NCBI GenBank assembly: GCA_025666215.1
Contig: CP102593.1
Location: 2,617,001-2,681,000 of the forward strand
Length of the DNA: 64,000 bases
Reading direction: 5' to 3'
Source of the DNA: Xanthomonas campestris pv. phormiicola
Lineage (GTDB): Bacteria > Pseudomonadota > Gammaproteobacteria > Xanthomonadales > Xanthomonadaceae
The notes below the pieces were generated by a model, which was given only the letters and a program-made list of their open reading frames with translations, did no database searches and was not told where the DNA came from. Below are positions 16,771 to 24,484 of this stretch, piece by piece (positions within the stretch are counted from its first letter, which is position 1; the number at the start of each line of letters is the position of its first letter). Made by a program: the position numbers and the translations under genes.

Positions 16771-17378
16771 GGTCCCACCCGGTAGTCGGCATCGGCCTGG
16801 ACCACCAACTCCGAGCGCGTCGCGAAGCGCGATGGAATGCGCACCGGCGACAGCGTGTAGAGCTTGGTCAGCTTGTAGCTGCGGTGCGGGAAGCCCGACC
16901 AGATGTTGCGCAAGCGCTCGCTGGAATCGAACTCGGGGATGATCTGTATCTGTTCGTTGCCGGTTCGCTTGAGCGTCGGAGTCAGCCATTCCCCCGACAG
17001 CTGGCCGACATCGTGGAAAAGCTGCATCAACTTGTCCACCAGCACCAGTTCCAGTTCGGCCGACCGTGCGTACGGCACGAGGAGATAGGTCAGGTCGACC
17101 ACCAGCGGCGCCGCGATCGTCTCCAGCGCGGCCGGCGCCGGCGCCGCGGCCGCCTGGCGCGTGATCCTGGCCGGCAGGTTGCGCATGTAGGCGTTGACTT
17201 CGGTCTGATACAGATACAGCGACAGCTTGGTTTCGTCGTGGCTCTCGATCTCGCCGGGCGAATCGAACACCACCGCCGATTCGGCCTGCAGCTCGGTGAC
17301 ATTGCGCCGGATCAGACCGCGCAGCGCTTCGCTGACCGAGCGCAGGATCAGGCCGCTGTCCGTGAGGTCGGGCATCAT
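16767..17378 (-). CDS. Pvc16/DUF4255-like tail terminator (Afp16-like)
   Basis: A 203-residue protein from ATG 17378; a TTG at 17384 that overlaps the upstream stop is possible. The N-terminus fits the DUF4255/Pvc16 N-terminal family: LILRSVSEALRGLIRRNVTE, then VVFDSPGEIE, KLSLYLYQTEVNAYMRNLP and a central DLTYLLVPYA. The C-terminus contains SSERLRNIWSGFPHRSYKLT. In Afp/PVC the homologue caps the tube and sheath at the distal end and sets the length. Here it is encoded upstream of the sheath, an order seen in several eCIS lineages and different from Afp, where it is the last gene. Confidence 0.88.
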   Translation of the reverse strand: MMPDLTDSGLILRSVSEALRGLIRRNVTELQAESAVVFDSPGEIESHDETKLSLYLYQTEVNAYMRNLPARITRQAAAAPAPAALETIAAPLVVDLTYLLVPYARSAELELVLVDKLMQLFHDVGQLSGEWLTPTLKRTGNEQIQIIPEFDSSERLRNIWSGFPHRSYKLTKLYTLSPVRIPSRFATRSELVVQADADYRVGP

Positions 17379-17380
17379 GC

Positions 17381-18310
17381 TCAAAGAGTGAATACCGTGT
17401 CGGTCTGGCTGACCACCTGCGGCTGCCGGTTGTGGACCTGGGCGATCACCGAGATGCTGCTGTTGCAGGTGGTGCGCAGGTACACGTAGGCCAATTCCTC
17501 CGGCAACCAGGTGAGATAGGCGTTCAAATAGAACTCCAGCAGCTGGTCGGCGTTGTAGCTGGCGTTGCTCGAATCGGTTACCGACCTGGTGGTGAAGGAA
17601 AGCGTGTCGCTGCCGTAGGACATCGACGTCAATGGGATCTGTCCTTGCTGGCTGGCCAGGATGATGCCGCTGGACCCGGAGAAGTCAGGGCCCAGCGACC
17701 AGCTCACCTTGCCGAGTCCTTTCTTTGCGGTGACGATCACGTCGATCTTGTTGCCGTGGCGTGCGCCCTTGACCGTGAAACTCACGGGGCGGTGGTTGCG
17801 CCCGTGCGACGCCAGCACCGCACTGATGCGGCCATTACGCCACTGCACCGCGCCTTGCGCGCCGAACACCGCCATGACCACCGCTTCGTTGTTGAGCGTG
17901 CAATACCCCTGCAGGTAATCGATGCCAGGGGCGACCAGCAGGTACAGTGTCAGCGTGAACGCGTTGTCCGCGCGATCGCCTGCCTGGCCGATCGCGCCCG
18001 TCCGGATCGACAGCACCGAATTGCTGAATTCGATCGCCTGGATACAGGATTCGACGTCGGCGCTGGAAGGGGTGACGTTGTAGGAGAAGCCGATGCTGTC
18101 GCCCGAGCGCGCGCCCAGCGACCACGCAACGCCGGCGGTGGTCAGGGTGAAGTTCAAGTTGCTGTTGGAGGCGATGTTGCTGAACAGAAGCGTGACCGGG
18201 AACAGCGTGCCCAGGCCCGCCTGCTCGTCTGCGCGCGGCGCGGTGGCGGTGGGCGTGGGCGCGAGTGACGCGCTGGACCCCGCGGGCGCTGGAGGCGATT
18301 GCGTCGTCAT
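17381..18310 (-). CDS. eCIS operon protein with two 'WSxGxx' beta units, function unknown
   Basis: A 309-residue protein from the ATG at 18310. A Pro/Ala/Thr-rich N-terminal 35 residues is followed by two beta-rich halves. Residues ~60-75 carry VAWSLGARSGDSIGFSYNV, and residues ~205-225 carry VSWSLGPDFSGSSGIILAS. The second motif recurs in the 138-residue first gene of the operon (GWSTGPDYESSGGIYVS), so these proteins share a repeated domain. No catalytic residues are evident. The gene lies between the 205-residue protein and the Pvc16-like gene. It may be a decoration, a collar or a cargo; I do not recognise a family. Confidence 0.55.
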   Translation of the reverse strand: MTTQSPPAPAGSSASLAPTPTATAPRADEQAGLGTLFPVTLLFSNIASNSNLNFTLTTAGVAWSLGARSGDSIGFSYNVTPSSADVESCIQAIEFSNSVLSIRTGAIGQAGDRADNAFTLTLYLLVAPGIDYLQGYCTLNNEAVVMAVFGAQGAVQWRNGRISAVLASHGRNHRPVSFTVKGARHGNKIDVIVTAKKGLGKVSWSLGPDFSGSSGIILASQQGQIPLTSMSYGSDTLSFTTRSVTDSSNASYNADQLLEFYLNAYLTWLPEELAYVYLRTTCNSSISVIAQVHNRQPQVVSQTDTVFTL

Positions 18311-18333
18311 GGACGGTCCTTCAGGTAAGTGGG

Positions 18334-18951
18334 TCAACCCAGCTCGATCGCGAACGAACTCAAGCCGATCACCGTGCTGCGGTCCTGCGCCGATTGCAGG
18401 GTGACGCTGGCATCGGGCGGCAAGTCGACCCTGCCGCGGACGCTGGACTGTTCGGTGCGCAGATAGAGCGATATCCTCACTTCCTGCATGTCCTTGTATG
18501 TCTGCACATACACCTCGCGGGCATTGACCAGGAAGTTGCTCAGGTACAGGAGCGGATCCACCCGGCTCGACAGACACACCCCGACCAGCCGTTCGCCCCC
18601 GCCGCCTTCGCTCCAGATCGCCTCCTGATCGCCTTGTAGCGTCAAGAATGCCTTGCTGTTGGCGCGAAGCCTGGCGAATGTCAATGTCACCGGCTTGAAC
18701 ATCTGCGTCTGGCGAAAGCACCGCTGATTGCGATCATGCGCCGTGTTGGCCATCAGATGCGAGTCGAGCAGCTGTTTGGTCGCGTTCGACAACACTTCCC
18801 GCTCAGCGGCGATCGCCTGGACCACCGCTTCGTCGCTGCGCGCGGTACGGTTGGGCGCGATCGCCGGCACCGCGGGCTTGGAAAGCCCCGAAGGCGAGGC
18901 GACAGGCGCGCCTTTGGAAGCGCCTTTGTCCTTTCCGGGCGCAGTTTCCAT
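18334..18951 (-). CDS. hypothetical protein of the eCIS operon (205 aa)
   Basis: The first ~45 residues are Lys/Pro/Ala/Ser-rich and probably disordered (APGKDKGASKGAPVASPSG). The rest has a helical segment (VVQAIAAEREVLSNATKQLL), then a beta-rich part ending DRSTVIGLSSFAIELG. No known motif was recognised. It starts eight bases after the stop of the 130-residue gene and is followed at a 23-base gap by the 309-residue protein, so it is cotranscribed with them. It belongs to the group of head-of-operon proteins not seen in Afp or PVC. Confidence 0.5.
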   Translation of the reverse strand: METAPGKDKGASKGAPVASPSGLSKPAVPAIAPNRTARSDEAVVQAIAAEREVLSNATKQLLDSHLMANTAHDRNQRCFRQTQMFKPVTLTFARLRANSKAFLTLQGDQEAIWSEGGGGERLVGVCLSSRVDPLLYLSNFLVNAREVYVQTYKDMQEVRISLYLRTEQSSVRGRVDLPPDASVTLQSAQDRSTVIGLSSFAIELG

Positions 18952-18959
18952 GGGTTTAC

Positions 18960-19352
18960 CTAATGATTGGGAAGAGGGATGCTGAAGTCGCCCACAGCGA
19001 TGTGGCCGGACGCCTGGTAGTCGATGAACTGGTATTGCGCTGTCAACAAGACCCCGGTGGACGGGAAGTTGCCGGTCAAGCTCGAGGCTCCCGAGCTGAT
19101 CGCAACAGGTACGATAATCTTGATGGACTGGGGATCATCGGAAGTATTCTGCGTCGCCCGCACCGAGATCGAGGTCTGCCCCACCTCCAGCGATGCCAAG
19201 GGCGGGGTGGGGATTTGCGACTGCACTTGTTGGATCTGGATCAACTGATCCGGCAGCAGGGAAATCGCACTGTTGCCAGTGATATTCAGCAGCACGGACA
19301 ACGTGTCGTTATCGTTCACTGTCGAAAAAGTGAACGCAATCGTATATTTCAT
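18960..19352 (-). CDS. small beta-rich protein of the eCIS operon (130 aa)
   Basis: A 130-residue protein starting at ATG 19352, preceded at good spacing by CAGGAAA (an AGGA core); a TTG at 19373 would add seven residues. The sequence alternates hydrophobic and polar residues (YTIAFTFSTVNDNDTLSVLL, SLEVGQTSISVRATQ, VLLTAQYQFIDYQ) as in a small beta sandwich, without Cys or a signal peptide. It is the second gene of the operon. No family recognised; it could be a lectin-like or capsid-like decoration, which is inference only. Confidence 0.5.
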   Translation of the reverse strand: MKYTIAFTFSTVNDNDTLSVLLNITGNSAISLLPDQLIQIQQVQSQIPTPPLASLEVGQTSISVRATQNTSDDPQSIKIIVPVAISSGASSLTGNFPSTGVLLTAQYQFIDYQASGHIAVGDFSIPLPNH

Positions 19353-19435
19353 CGCAATTTCCTGTTTTTCCAACAGGCCGGTCGGACGTGAATATCAAAC
19401 GTCCGGCCGGATCGTCTCCCCGCCGCTGGTTACGA

Positions 19436-19852
19436 TTACTGCGGATCCCAGTAAAACGGCGTGTAGGTCGCATTGACCACCTGCGGTTGCGCGCTTTCGA
19501 TCGCCGCCAGAATCTGCACGCCCTGATCGGAGCGCGAACGCAGCGAAAATATCTGGATGCTCGGTGATGCTGTCAGATACAGGGTCACGGTGAAAGCCAG
19601 TGCGCCGCCGCCGCCACTGCCGCTGTTGGTGGTCTGGACCTGAACCTGCTGCGGATTGATTTCGAGCGACGTCAAAGGCAGCGCCGCCCCGCCCACCATC
19701 GAGACATAGATGCCACCGGAACTCTCGTAGTCCGGCCCGGTACTCCAACCGACTGGCACGTTCTGCTTCTGCAGCTCGATCCAGATCGTCTCGCCCGGCT
19801 GGGCGTTGCTCACCTGCAGCTGCACCTTCCTGAAGACGTTATCGCTAGCCAT
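19436..19852 (-). CDS. first gene of the eCIS operon, beta-rich protein (138 aa)
   Basis: A 138-residue protein; ATG at 19852 with AAGGA nine bases upstream on the minus strand. Beta-rich throughout (FRKVQLQVSNAQPGETIWIE, ALAFTVTLYLTASPSIQIF). It has the motif GWSTGPDYESSGGIYVS near residue 34, shared with the 309-residue protein three genes downstream, followed in both by P-L-T-S-L/M. A glycine-rich loop (GSGGGG) splits the domain. It opens the operon, where other eCIS loci usually start with tube or terminator genes. No signal peptide. Function unknown. Confidence 0.55.
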   Translation of the reverse strand: MASDNVFRKVQLQVSNAQPGETIWIELQKQNVPVGWSTGPDYESSGGIYVSMVGGAALPLTSLEINPQQVQVQTTNSGSGGGGALAFTVTLYLTASPSIQIFSLRSRSDQGVQILAAIESAQPQVVNATYTPFYWDPQ

Positions 19853-20684
19853 GCTGAAGAATCCTTATAGGTAGTAAGTTTTCTATCAAAAAACCCCGGG
19901 CAAGACTCCACCGTCACTCAATAAAGAGCCAGAAATCTCATTGGGTGAGTGGCTTTGCGATGCTGCAGGCAGACAGTAGCCCTAATTTCGAATATTTTTG
20001 TAGACAGTTATCCACTTTTATTTCGAACGCCTGTTGTGCTGTGAGTTGTCTACAAAACATGCCAGCACTGCCACTTTTGAAAATTTTTCATCTTGGTTCG
20101 AGGCTGCGCGGTGCGAGCTCTAGAGTTGGCAACGCGGCTCGCCGCCGTGCGTGCTGATGGATAGGATCGGCGAATGGCCACTCTTGGCCGAAGGCGGATA
20201 CCCGAGTGGCGGAGATTAGGATATTTGCGGGGTGATCAGGGTCATCTAAATAGATAGGGGGATTTATCGTGAGTACGTCAACTGCAGGGGTAGGGCGCCA
20301 GTCCGGGAGTAATTCAATTTGACCCAGCATGTGCGTGCTACGGAAGATCGGGCACATGCGGAAGTAGATCGGGCGCGCCAGGACACTAAGGAGGTCCAAT
20401 AGCAACTGACGAGCGTCCGAAAAGAAGCTGCAATGGCCAAGCGGCTGCATGATGATGCGCTTGAGCTCGCGAATGGCCTCTCAGCTCCGCCAGGAACTCA
20501 CTGTCCAGCAAGCGCGTGCCGACGCGTTGGAGGCACAGCTGGTCAAATTGAACGATCTCCCTGCGGCGCTGGAAGCGGCTTGGCACCAACATGTTGGGCA
20601 CCGCCAGCCCAAGCCTCATAAAGAAACTGACAGCGGGCATGGTGCTGACGCTGTTGCAAGGGTTGCCGGTTGGGACGGCCCTTG
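19853..20684. other. intergenic region upstream of the eCIS operon, partly AT-rich
   Basis: About 830 bases without a gene I can support. The part at about 19860-20100 is clearly more AT-rich than the rest of the window (runs such as TATTTTTGTAGACAG and GAAAATTTTTCATC) and must contain the promoter of the minus-strand eCIS operon; no convincing -10/-35 pair could be chosen. Between about 20390 and 20680 two short plus-strand frames (20433-20621 and 20449-20685) read as one interrupted helical polypeptide (RLHDDALELANGLS, then LRQELTVQQARADALEAQLV), possibly a decayed gene. A minus-strand frame at 20088-20450 has no recognisable motif. Confidence 0.5.
20288..20295 (+). promoter_or_regulatory. 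KOPS-like octamer GGGTAGGG (intergenic)
   Basis: GGGNAGGG match about 390 bases left of the dif-like site and directed toward it. It is the only one of the nine outside coding sequence, so codon usage cannot explain it. Confidence 0.45.
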
Positions 20685-20712
20685 ATTTCGCATAATGTAT
20701 ATTATGTTAATT
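20685..20712 (+). other. dif-like XerCD recombination site
   Basis: The 28 bases split as ATTTCGCATAA (XerC-side arm), TGTATA (central region) and TTATGTTAATT (XerD-side arm). Compared by memory with E. coli dif, the centre matches 6/6, the XerD arm 10/11 and the XerC arm 8/11. It lies in a gene-free gap between the eCIS operon and the NRPS cluster. It is either the chromosomal dif, which would place the window at the replication terminus, or a dif copy left by a XerCD-dependent element such as a filamentous phage. No second copy was found in the window. Confidence 0.8.
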
Positions 20713-20866
20713 CTCGGGGCGGTACTACGCTTGGCCGCTGTCTCTTTTAGATCCGCCCCGCGTTGGCGCGCTGCGGCAAGTCGCCGCCACGATCAAGCAA
20801 GCGTCAGTCCCACCTGGGTCACAGACTGCGATTCATCACAGCTATGTGCTGCATGGTCGCAACCTG

Positions 20867-22450
20867 ATGACTTCCACCCGCTTCCGCCTCTCCGAACACG
20901 TCCGCCTGCTTCCGCGTATCAATGGCTGGTTCGCGCATCCGTATCTGATTTCGCCGCTCACCTTCGGGTTGTATACCGAGCACTCGCACTTGGCGATTAT
21001 GGAGTCGTTCCTGGAGGATCCGCAACAGCATCGTGCAGCACTGCGCGAGCCTGACATGCGTGGCGGCCCCTTCATCGACCATACCGGCGATGTGGCCGAT
21101 ATCCGCAAGCTTCGCGACCATACCCTGCAACGTTGCGCGACCCAGCTGCGCTACGCCGAGGCGATCGCCGCGCTCTACCAATTGCTGCACAGCGAAGCCA
21201 AGGGCGCCGGCCTGGCCGGTTTGTACGGCAAGATCGATCCGCTGATCCGCGACAAGCTGGAGATATTCTACGATGTCAGCAAGCAGCCTGGCGTGCGCTT
21301 CATGGAACGCCAGTTCTACGCCAGCAAAGCCTACGATCCCGGTCTGCAGACCGCGGTGCTGGAACCGGTCAGCGAACAGGAACGCGCGTTCGCACTCAGC
21401 ACGCCGCAGTTGCCTTCGGCAGCCGGTTCGCTGGAGTTGAGCGTGCCCTTCGCCGATCCGTTCTGGGACCAGCTATGCGGTGGCATGTCTGATGCTGATG
21501 CCCTCGTCGATCTGATCCTGCGCAACGCGCCGACCGGTACCACGCGCGCAGAGGCCCTCGCCCTGCTGACCGATGCGCCATTGGCCGAACACGTGGCGCC
21601 GCAAGGCGTGCGCGTGCGTTACTTCGGGCATGCCTGCGTGCTGATCGAAGGCGCAGGGGTCAGCATCCTGATCGATCCGCTTATCAGCTATCCGGGCGAA
21701 TGCGCCATCGACCATTTCACCTTCGACGATCTGCCGGCCAAGATCGATTACCTGCTGATCACCCATCCGCACCAGGATCACGTGGTGATGGAAGCGCTGC
21801 TGCGGATCCGTCATCGCGTCGGCACCGTCGTGGTGGGACGCGCCGGTGGCGGCGACTTGCAGGATATTTCGCTGAAACTGTGCCTGGAGCAATGCGGCTT
21901 CGCCAATGTGGTGGAACTGGCCGACTATGAGGAACTGCGTTTCCAGCAGGGAAGAATCGTCGGCGCGCCGTTCTACGGCGAACATGCCGACCTGGATATC
22001 CGCGCCAAACTGGTGCATGCGGTGGAGCTTGACGGCAAGGTGTGCGTGCTGTTCGCAGATTCGCGTCCGCCGATGGCGGAGTTCTATGCGCAGCTGAAGG
22101 CGATGTTCCCGAAGATCGATTGCATGTTCCTGGGCATGGAATGCGTCGGTGCGCCGGCGACATGGCTATACGGCCCGTTGCTGCAGAAAATGCTGACCCG
22201 GGGCGAGGACCAGTCGCGCCGCCTGGACGGCTGCGACTGCGCGCTGGCCAGTGCGTTGCAGGACTTCTTCCTGCCCGAAAGGCTCTACGTCTATGCCATG
22301 GGCGCCGAGCCCTGGGTCACGCACATCACCAGCATTCTCTATTCCGAAGATCTGCCGCAGTTCCGCGAGGCGCGCCAGTTGGAAGCGGCCGCGCGCGCGA
22401 AAGGACGCCACGCCGAACTGCTGTTCGGCCGCTGCGAGATCACGCTCTAA
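20867..22450 (+). CDS. CmlA-like non-heme diiron beta-hydroxylase 1 (MBL fold)
   Basis: A 527-residue protein, close to CmlA (about 530), which beta-hydroxylates an amino acid held on an NRPS carrier domain. The N-terminal ~240 residues form the CmlA-type accessory domain (INGWFAHPYLISPLTFGLYT). The C-terminal part is a metallo-beta-lactamase fold with ITHPHQDHVV (H-x-H-x-D-H), a glutamate in FYGEHADLDI where hydrolases usually have His, the bridging Asp in CVLFADSRPP, and a late His in GAEPWVTHI. The E-for-H swap is what separates CmlA-like oxygenases from hydrolases. I chose ATG 20867; a GTG at 20846 would add seven residues. It lies 14 bases before its paralogue. The substrate module is not known. 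Confidence 0.8.
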   Translation: MTSTRFRLSEHVRLLPRINGWFAHPYLISPLTFGLYTEHSHLAIMESFLEDPQQHRAALREPDMRGGPFIDHTGDVADIRKLRDHTLQRCATQLRYAEAIAALYQLLHSEAKGAGLAGLYGKIDPLIRDKLEIFYDVSKQPGVRFMERQFYASKAYDPGLQTAVLEPVSEQERAFALSTPQLPSAAGSLELSVPFADPFWDQLCGGMSDADALVDLILRNAPTGTTRAEALALLTDAPLAEHVAPQGVRVRYFGHACVLIEGAGVSILIDPLISYPGECAIDHFTFDDLPAKIDYLLITHPHQDHVVMEALLRIRHRVGTVVVGRAGGGDLQDISLKLCLEQCGFANVVELADYEELRFQQGRIVGAPFYGEHADLDIRAKLVHAVELDGKVCVLFADSRPPMAEFYAQLKAMFPKIDCMFLGMECVGAPATWLYGPLLQKMLTRGEDQSRRLDGCDCALASALQDFFLPERLYVYAMGAEPWVTHITSILYSEDLPQFREARQLEAAARAKGRHAELLFGRCEITL

Positions 22451-22464
22451 CCCAGGCACAGCTC

Positions 22465-24063
22465 ATGTCCGATACGCGAGGTTACCTGCGCACCAATGCC
22501 GTGGCGCGCCCGCTGCTGAATCACTGGGTCCTGTGGGACATGCTGATCCCGCCGGTGCAGTCGGCGCTAGTGGTGGCAAAACAGCAGCTACCGATCCTGG
22601 AATCCTATCTGCGCGCACCCGAACAGCATGCCCAGGCGGCGCGCGACCCGGCACTGATGGGCGGCCCATGGATCAACTATCCGACCGCAAAGACCGCCGA
22701 GATCGCCCGTTTGCTCGAACGCACACGGGCTGTGCAAGGCGATACGCTGGCGTTGGCCGCAGCGTTGCAGGCACTGGAGGACATGCTGCGCCAGCAGGCG
22801 ACCGGGCAGTCGCTGGAACCACTGTACGCACAGGTCCCTGGCGAATTGGCGGGCCTGGTCGAACTGGTCTACGACCTCAACGATCATCCCGGTCTGCGCT
22901 TGCTTGAGGGCCTGTTGTATCGCAGCCGTTTCTACCGGCGCGACCTGCAACAGTTCGCCTTTGGCCTGGTCGAACGCGACTGGCTGCCTTACGAGCGCAG
23001 CACGCCGGTACTGGAATCGCCCGAGACGCCGGTACTGACCCTGCCCTGGGACGACAGGCGGCTGGATGCGTTGTTCTGTGCCGAGCGCGTGCCGGTTGTG
23101 ATCGAGGAATTGGGCGAGCGGCTCGGGATCGCCGCGGCACAGCGTGCAGGATTTGCGACCTTGTTCGACATCGCACCGCCGGCGCAGCGTCATCGTCCCC
23201 CCGCTGCGGGGGTGCGGATCCGCTATCTCGGACATGCCTGCCTGCTGATCGAATCGGATCAGATCAGCATCCTCACCGATCCGTTCGTCGCCTACGACTA
23301 TCCGACCGAACTGCCCCGCTACACCCTGGCCGACCTGCCCGAGCGCATCGACCATGTGTTGATCACCCATGGCCACAGCGACCATATCCGTCCTGAGATC
23401 TTGCTGCGGCTACGCAACCGGATCGGTACCGTGGTCGTGCCGCATAGCGCCGGGCGGCGCCTGCAGGACCCGTCGCTGAAACTGATGCTGCACGCACTTG
23501 GTTTCGAGCGTGTCGTCGAGTTGCACGAGTTCGAACGCATTGCGCTGGCCGATGGGGCGATTACCGCGTTGCCCTTCCTCGGCGAACATAGCGATCTGGA
23601 TATCCAGGGCAAGGCCGGCTATCACGTGCGCATCAAGGGATGCAGCGTGGCCTGCCTGGCCGATTCCTGTAACCTGGATCCCAGTCTGTACCGGCATGTC
23701 GCCGCCGAACTGGGCGCCATCGACGCGCTGTTCCTGGGCATGGAATGCGAGGGATCGCCGCTGAGCTGGGGCTATGGGCATCTATTGACCCGGCGTATCG
23801 ATCCAAAGCTGGACCGCAGCCGGCGCGATCGCGGCTCGCATGCGGACGAGGCGATCGCGTTGATCGAAAGCTGGCCGGCGCGCCGTGCCTATGTATATGC
23901 GATGGGCCAAGAGCCCTGGTTGAATCATGTGCTGGCCATCAACCAGTCCGGCGAGCACCTGGGCTTGCGCGAGGCCGATCGGTTCCTTGCCCATTGCCGC
24001 GCGCGCGGCATCGATGGCGAGCGTCTGTTCGCGATGAAGGAACTGGCCCTGCCCGCGGTCTGA
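22465..24063 (+). CDS. CmlA-like non-heme diiron beta-hydroxylase 2 (MBL fold)
   Basis: A 532-residue paralogue of the preceding gene. The same architecture is visible: an N-terminal helical domain (HWVLWDMLIPPVQSALVVAK, MGGPWINYPTAKTAEI), then a MBL-like domain with GHACLLIESDQISILTDPFV, metal motif ITHGHSDHI, glutamate in FLGEHSDLDI, Asp in ACLADSCNLD and His in GQEPWLNHVL. All expected diiron ligands are therefore present. With two such enzymes, two residue types or two different modules may be beta-hydroxylated. The pair forms a short plus-strand unit that converges with mbtH across a hairpin at 24124-24155. Confidence 0.8.
   Translation: MSDTRGYLRTNAVARPLLNHWVLWDMLIPPVQSALVVAKQQLPILESYLRAPEQHAQAARDPALMGGPWINYPTAKTAEIARLLERTRAVQGDTLALAAALQALEDMLRQQATGQSLEPLYAQVPGELAGLVELVYDLNDHPGLRLLEGLLYRSRFYRRDLQQFAFGLVERDWLPYERSTPVLESPETPVLTLPWDDRRLDALFCAERVPVVIEELGERLGIAAAQRAGFATLFDIAPPAQRHRPPAAGVRIRYLGHACLLIESDQISILTDPFVAYDYPTELPRYTLADLPERIDHVLITHGHSDHIRPEILLRLRNRIGTVVVPHSAGRRLQDPSLKLMLHALGFERVVELHEFERIALADGAITALPFLGEHSDLDIQGKAGYHVRIKGCSVACLADSCNLDPSLYRHVAAELGAIDALFLGMECEGSPLSWGYGHLLTRRIDPKLDRSRRDRGSHADEAIALIESWPARRAYVYAMGQEPWLNHVLAINQSGEHLGLREADRFLAHCRARGIDGERLFAMKELALPAV
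24047..24054 (-). promoter_or_regulatory. KOPS-like octamer (CCCTGCCC on plus strand)
   Basis: Reads GGGCAGGG on the minus strand, so it points left toward the dif-like site. Confidence 0.35.
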
Positions 24064-24123
24064 GCCTGGACATGCGGGGCCTGCGTTCTTTCGCCTTCCT
24101 GCCTGGCATTCCTTCCTTCCCGC

Positions 24124-24155
24124 CCCACCCTCCCGACGACCGTCAGGAGGGTGGG
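24124..24155. terminator. bidirectional hairpin between convergent genes
   Basis: A perfect 10-bp inverted repeat, CCCACCCTCC and GGAGGGTGGG, with a 12-base loop. It lies between the stop of hydroxylase 2 (24063) and the stop of mbtH (24167). No U-tract follows on either strand, so it is a hairpin barrier or a weak terminator rather than a textbook intrinsic terminator. Confidence 0.6.
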
Positions 24156-24166
24156 CAACGCGGCGC

Positions 24167-24385
24167 TCAGTGCCCCGCCGCGGCCATGGCGTCGCGCAGG
24201 CTCTTCGGACGCATGTCGGTCCAGTGTTCGTTGACATAGTCCAGGCAGGCCTGCTTCGGGTTCGGGCCGAAGACCACCGTCCAGCCATTCGGCACGTCGG
24301 CGTAATCCGGCCACAACGCGTACTGCTCTTCGTGGTTGATGACCACAACGTAGATCTGGTCTTGCTCGTCGTCTTGGATTGACAT
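24167..24385 (-). CDS. MbtH-like protein
   Basis: A 72-residue MbtH-like protein, the usual length. The family signature is complete: NHEEQYALWPDYADVPNGW, then GPNPKQACLDYV and HWTDMRPKSL, with the invariant tryptophans. MbtH-like proteins bind A domains and are often needed for their solubility and activity. I chose the ATG at 24385 since the signature starts soon after; an upstream in-frame ATG at 24430 adds 15 residues with no similarity. It is the last gene of the minus-strand dpg-ABC operon (99-base gap) and is the only MbtH in the window, so it probably serves all NRPS genes here. Confidence 0.95.
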   Translation of the reverse strand: MSIQDDEQDQIYVVVINHEEQYALWPDYADVPNGWTVVFGPNPKQACLDYVNEHWTDMRPKSLRDAMAAAGH

Positions 24386-24484
24386 CTGTGCGTCCTCCGG
24401 TGGGGATGAGTGGCGGCGTGTTGCACGCATCGTGCGATGCGCGGGGCGCCGGCCGCAGGTTCGACGCGCCTGTGGTGCTTTCGG

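Noticed and set aside
16767..16989. Longer start (16989) for the beta-sandwich protein
   Set aside because: The additional codons overlap the Pvc16-like gene in another frame and look like a shadow; ATG 16770 gives the ATGA coupling seen throughout the operon.
1..19852. Defective prophage instead of eCIS
   Set aside because: No capsid, portal, terminase, replication, lysis or integrase gene; the DUF4255, two tube genes, LysM and gpJ pair are eCIS-like. Genes left of the window could still change this view.
20433..20685. Possible transposase or phage gene remnant left of the dif-like site
   Set aside because: Two short overlapping frames could be one interrupted gene, but no family motif or inverted repeats could be recognised.
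20867..24063. Plain metallo-beta-lactamase hydrolases
   Set aside because: Length of about 530, a CmlA-like N-terminal domain, Glu replacing the usual metal-binding His, and NRPS context favour diiron hydroxylases.
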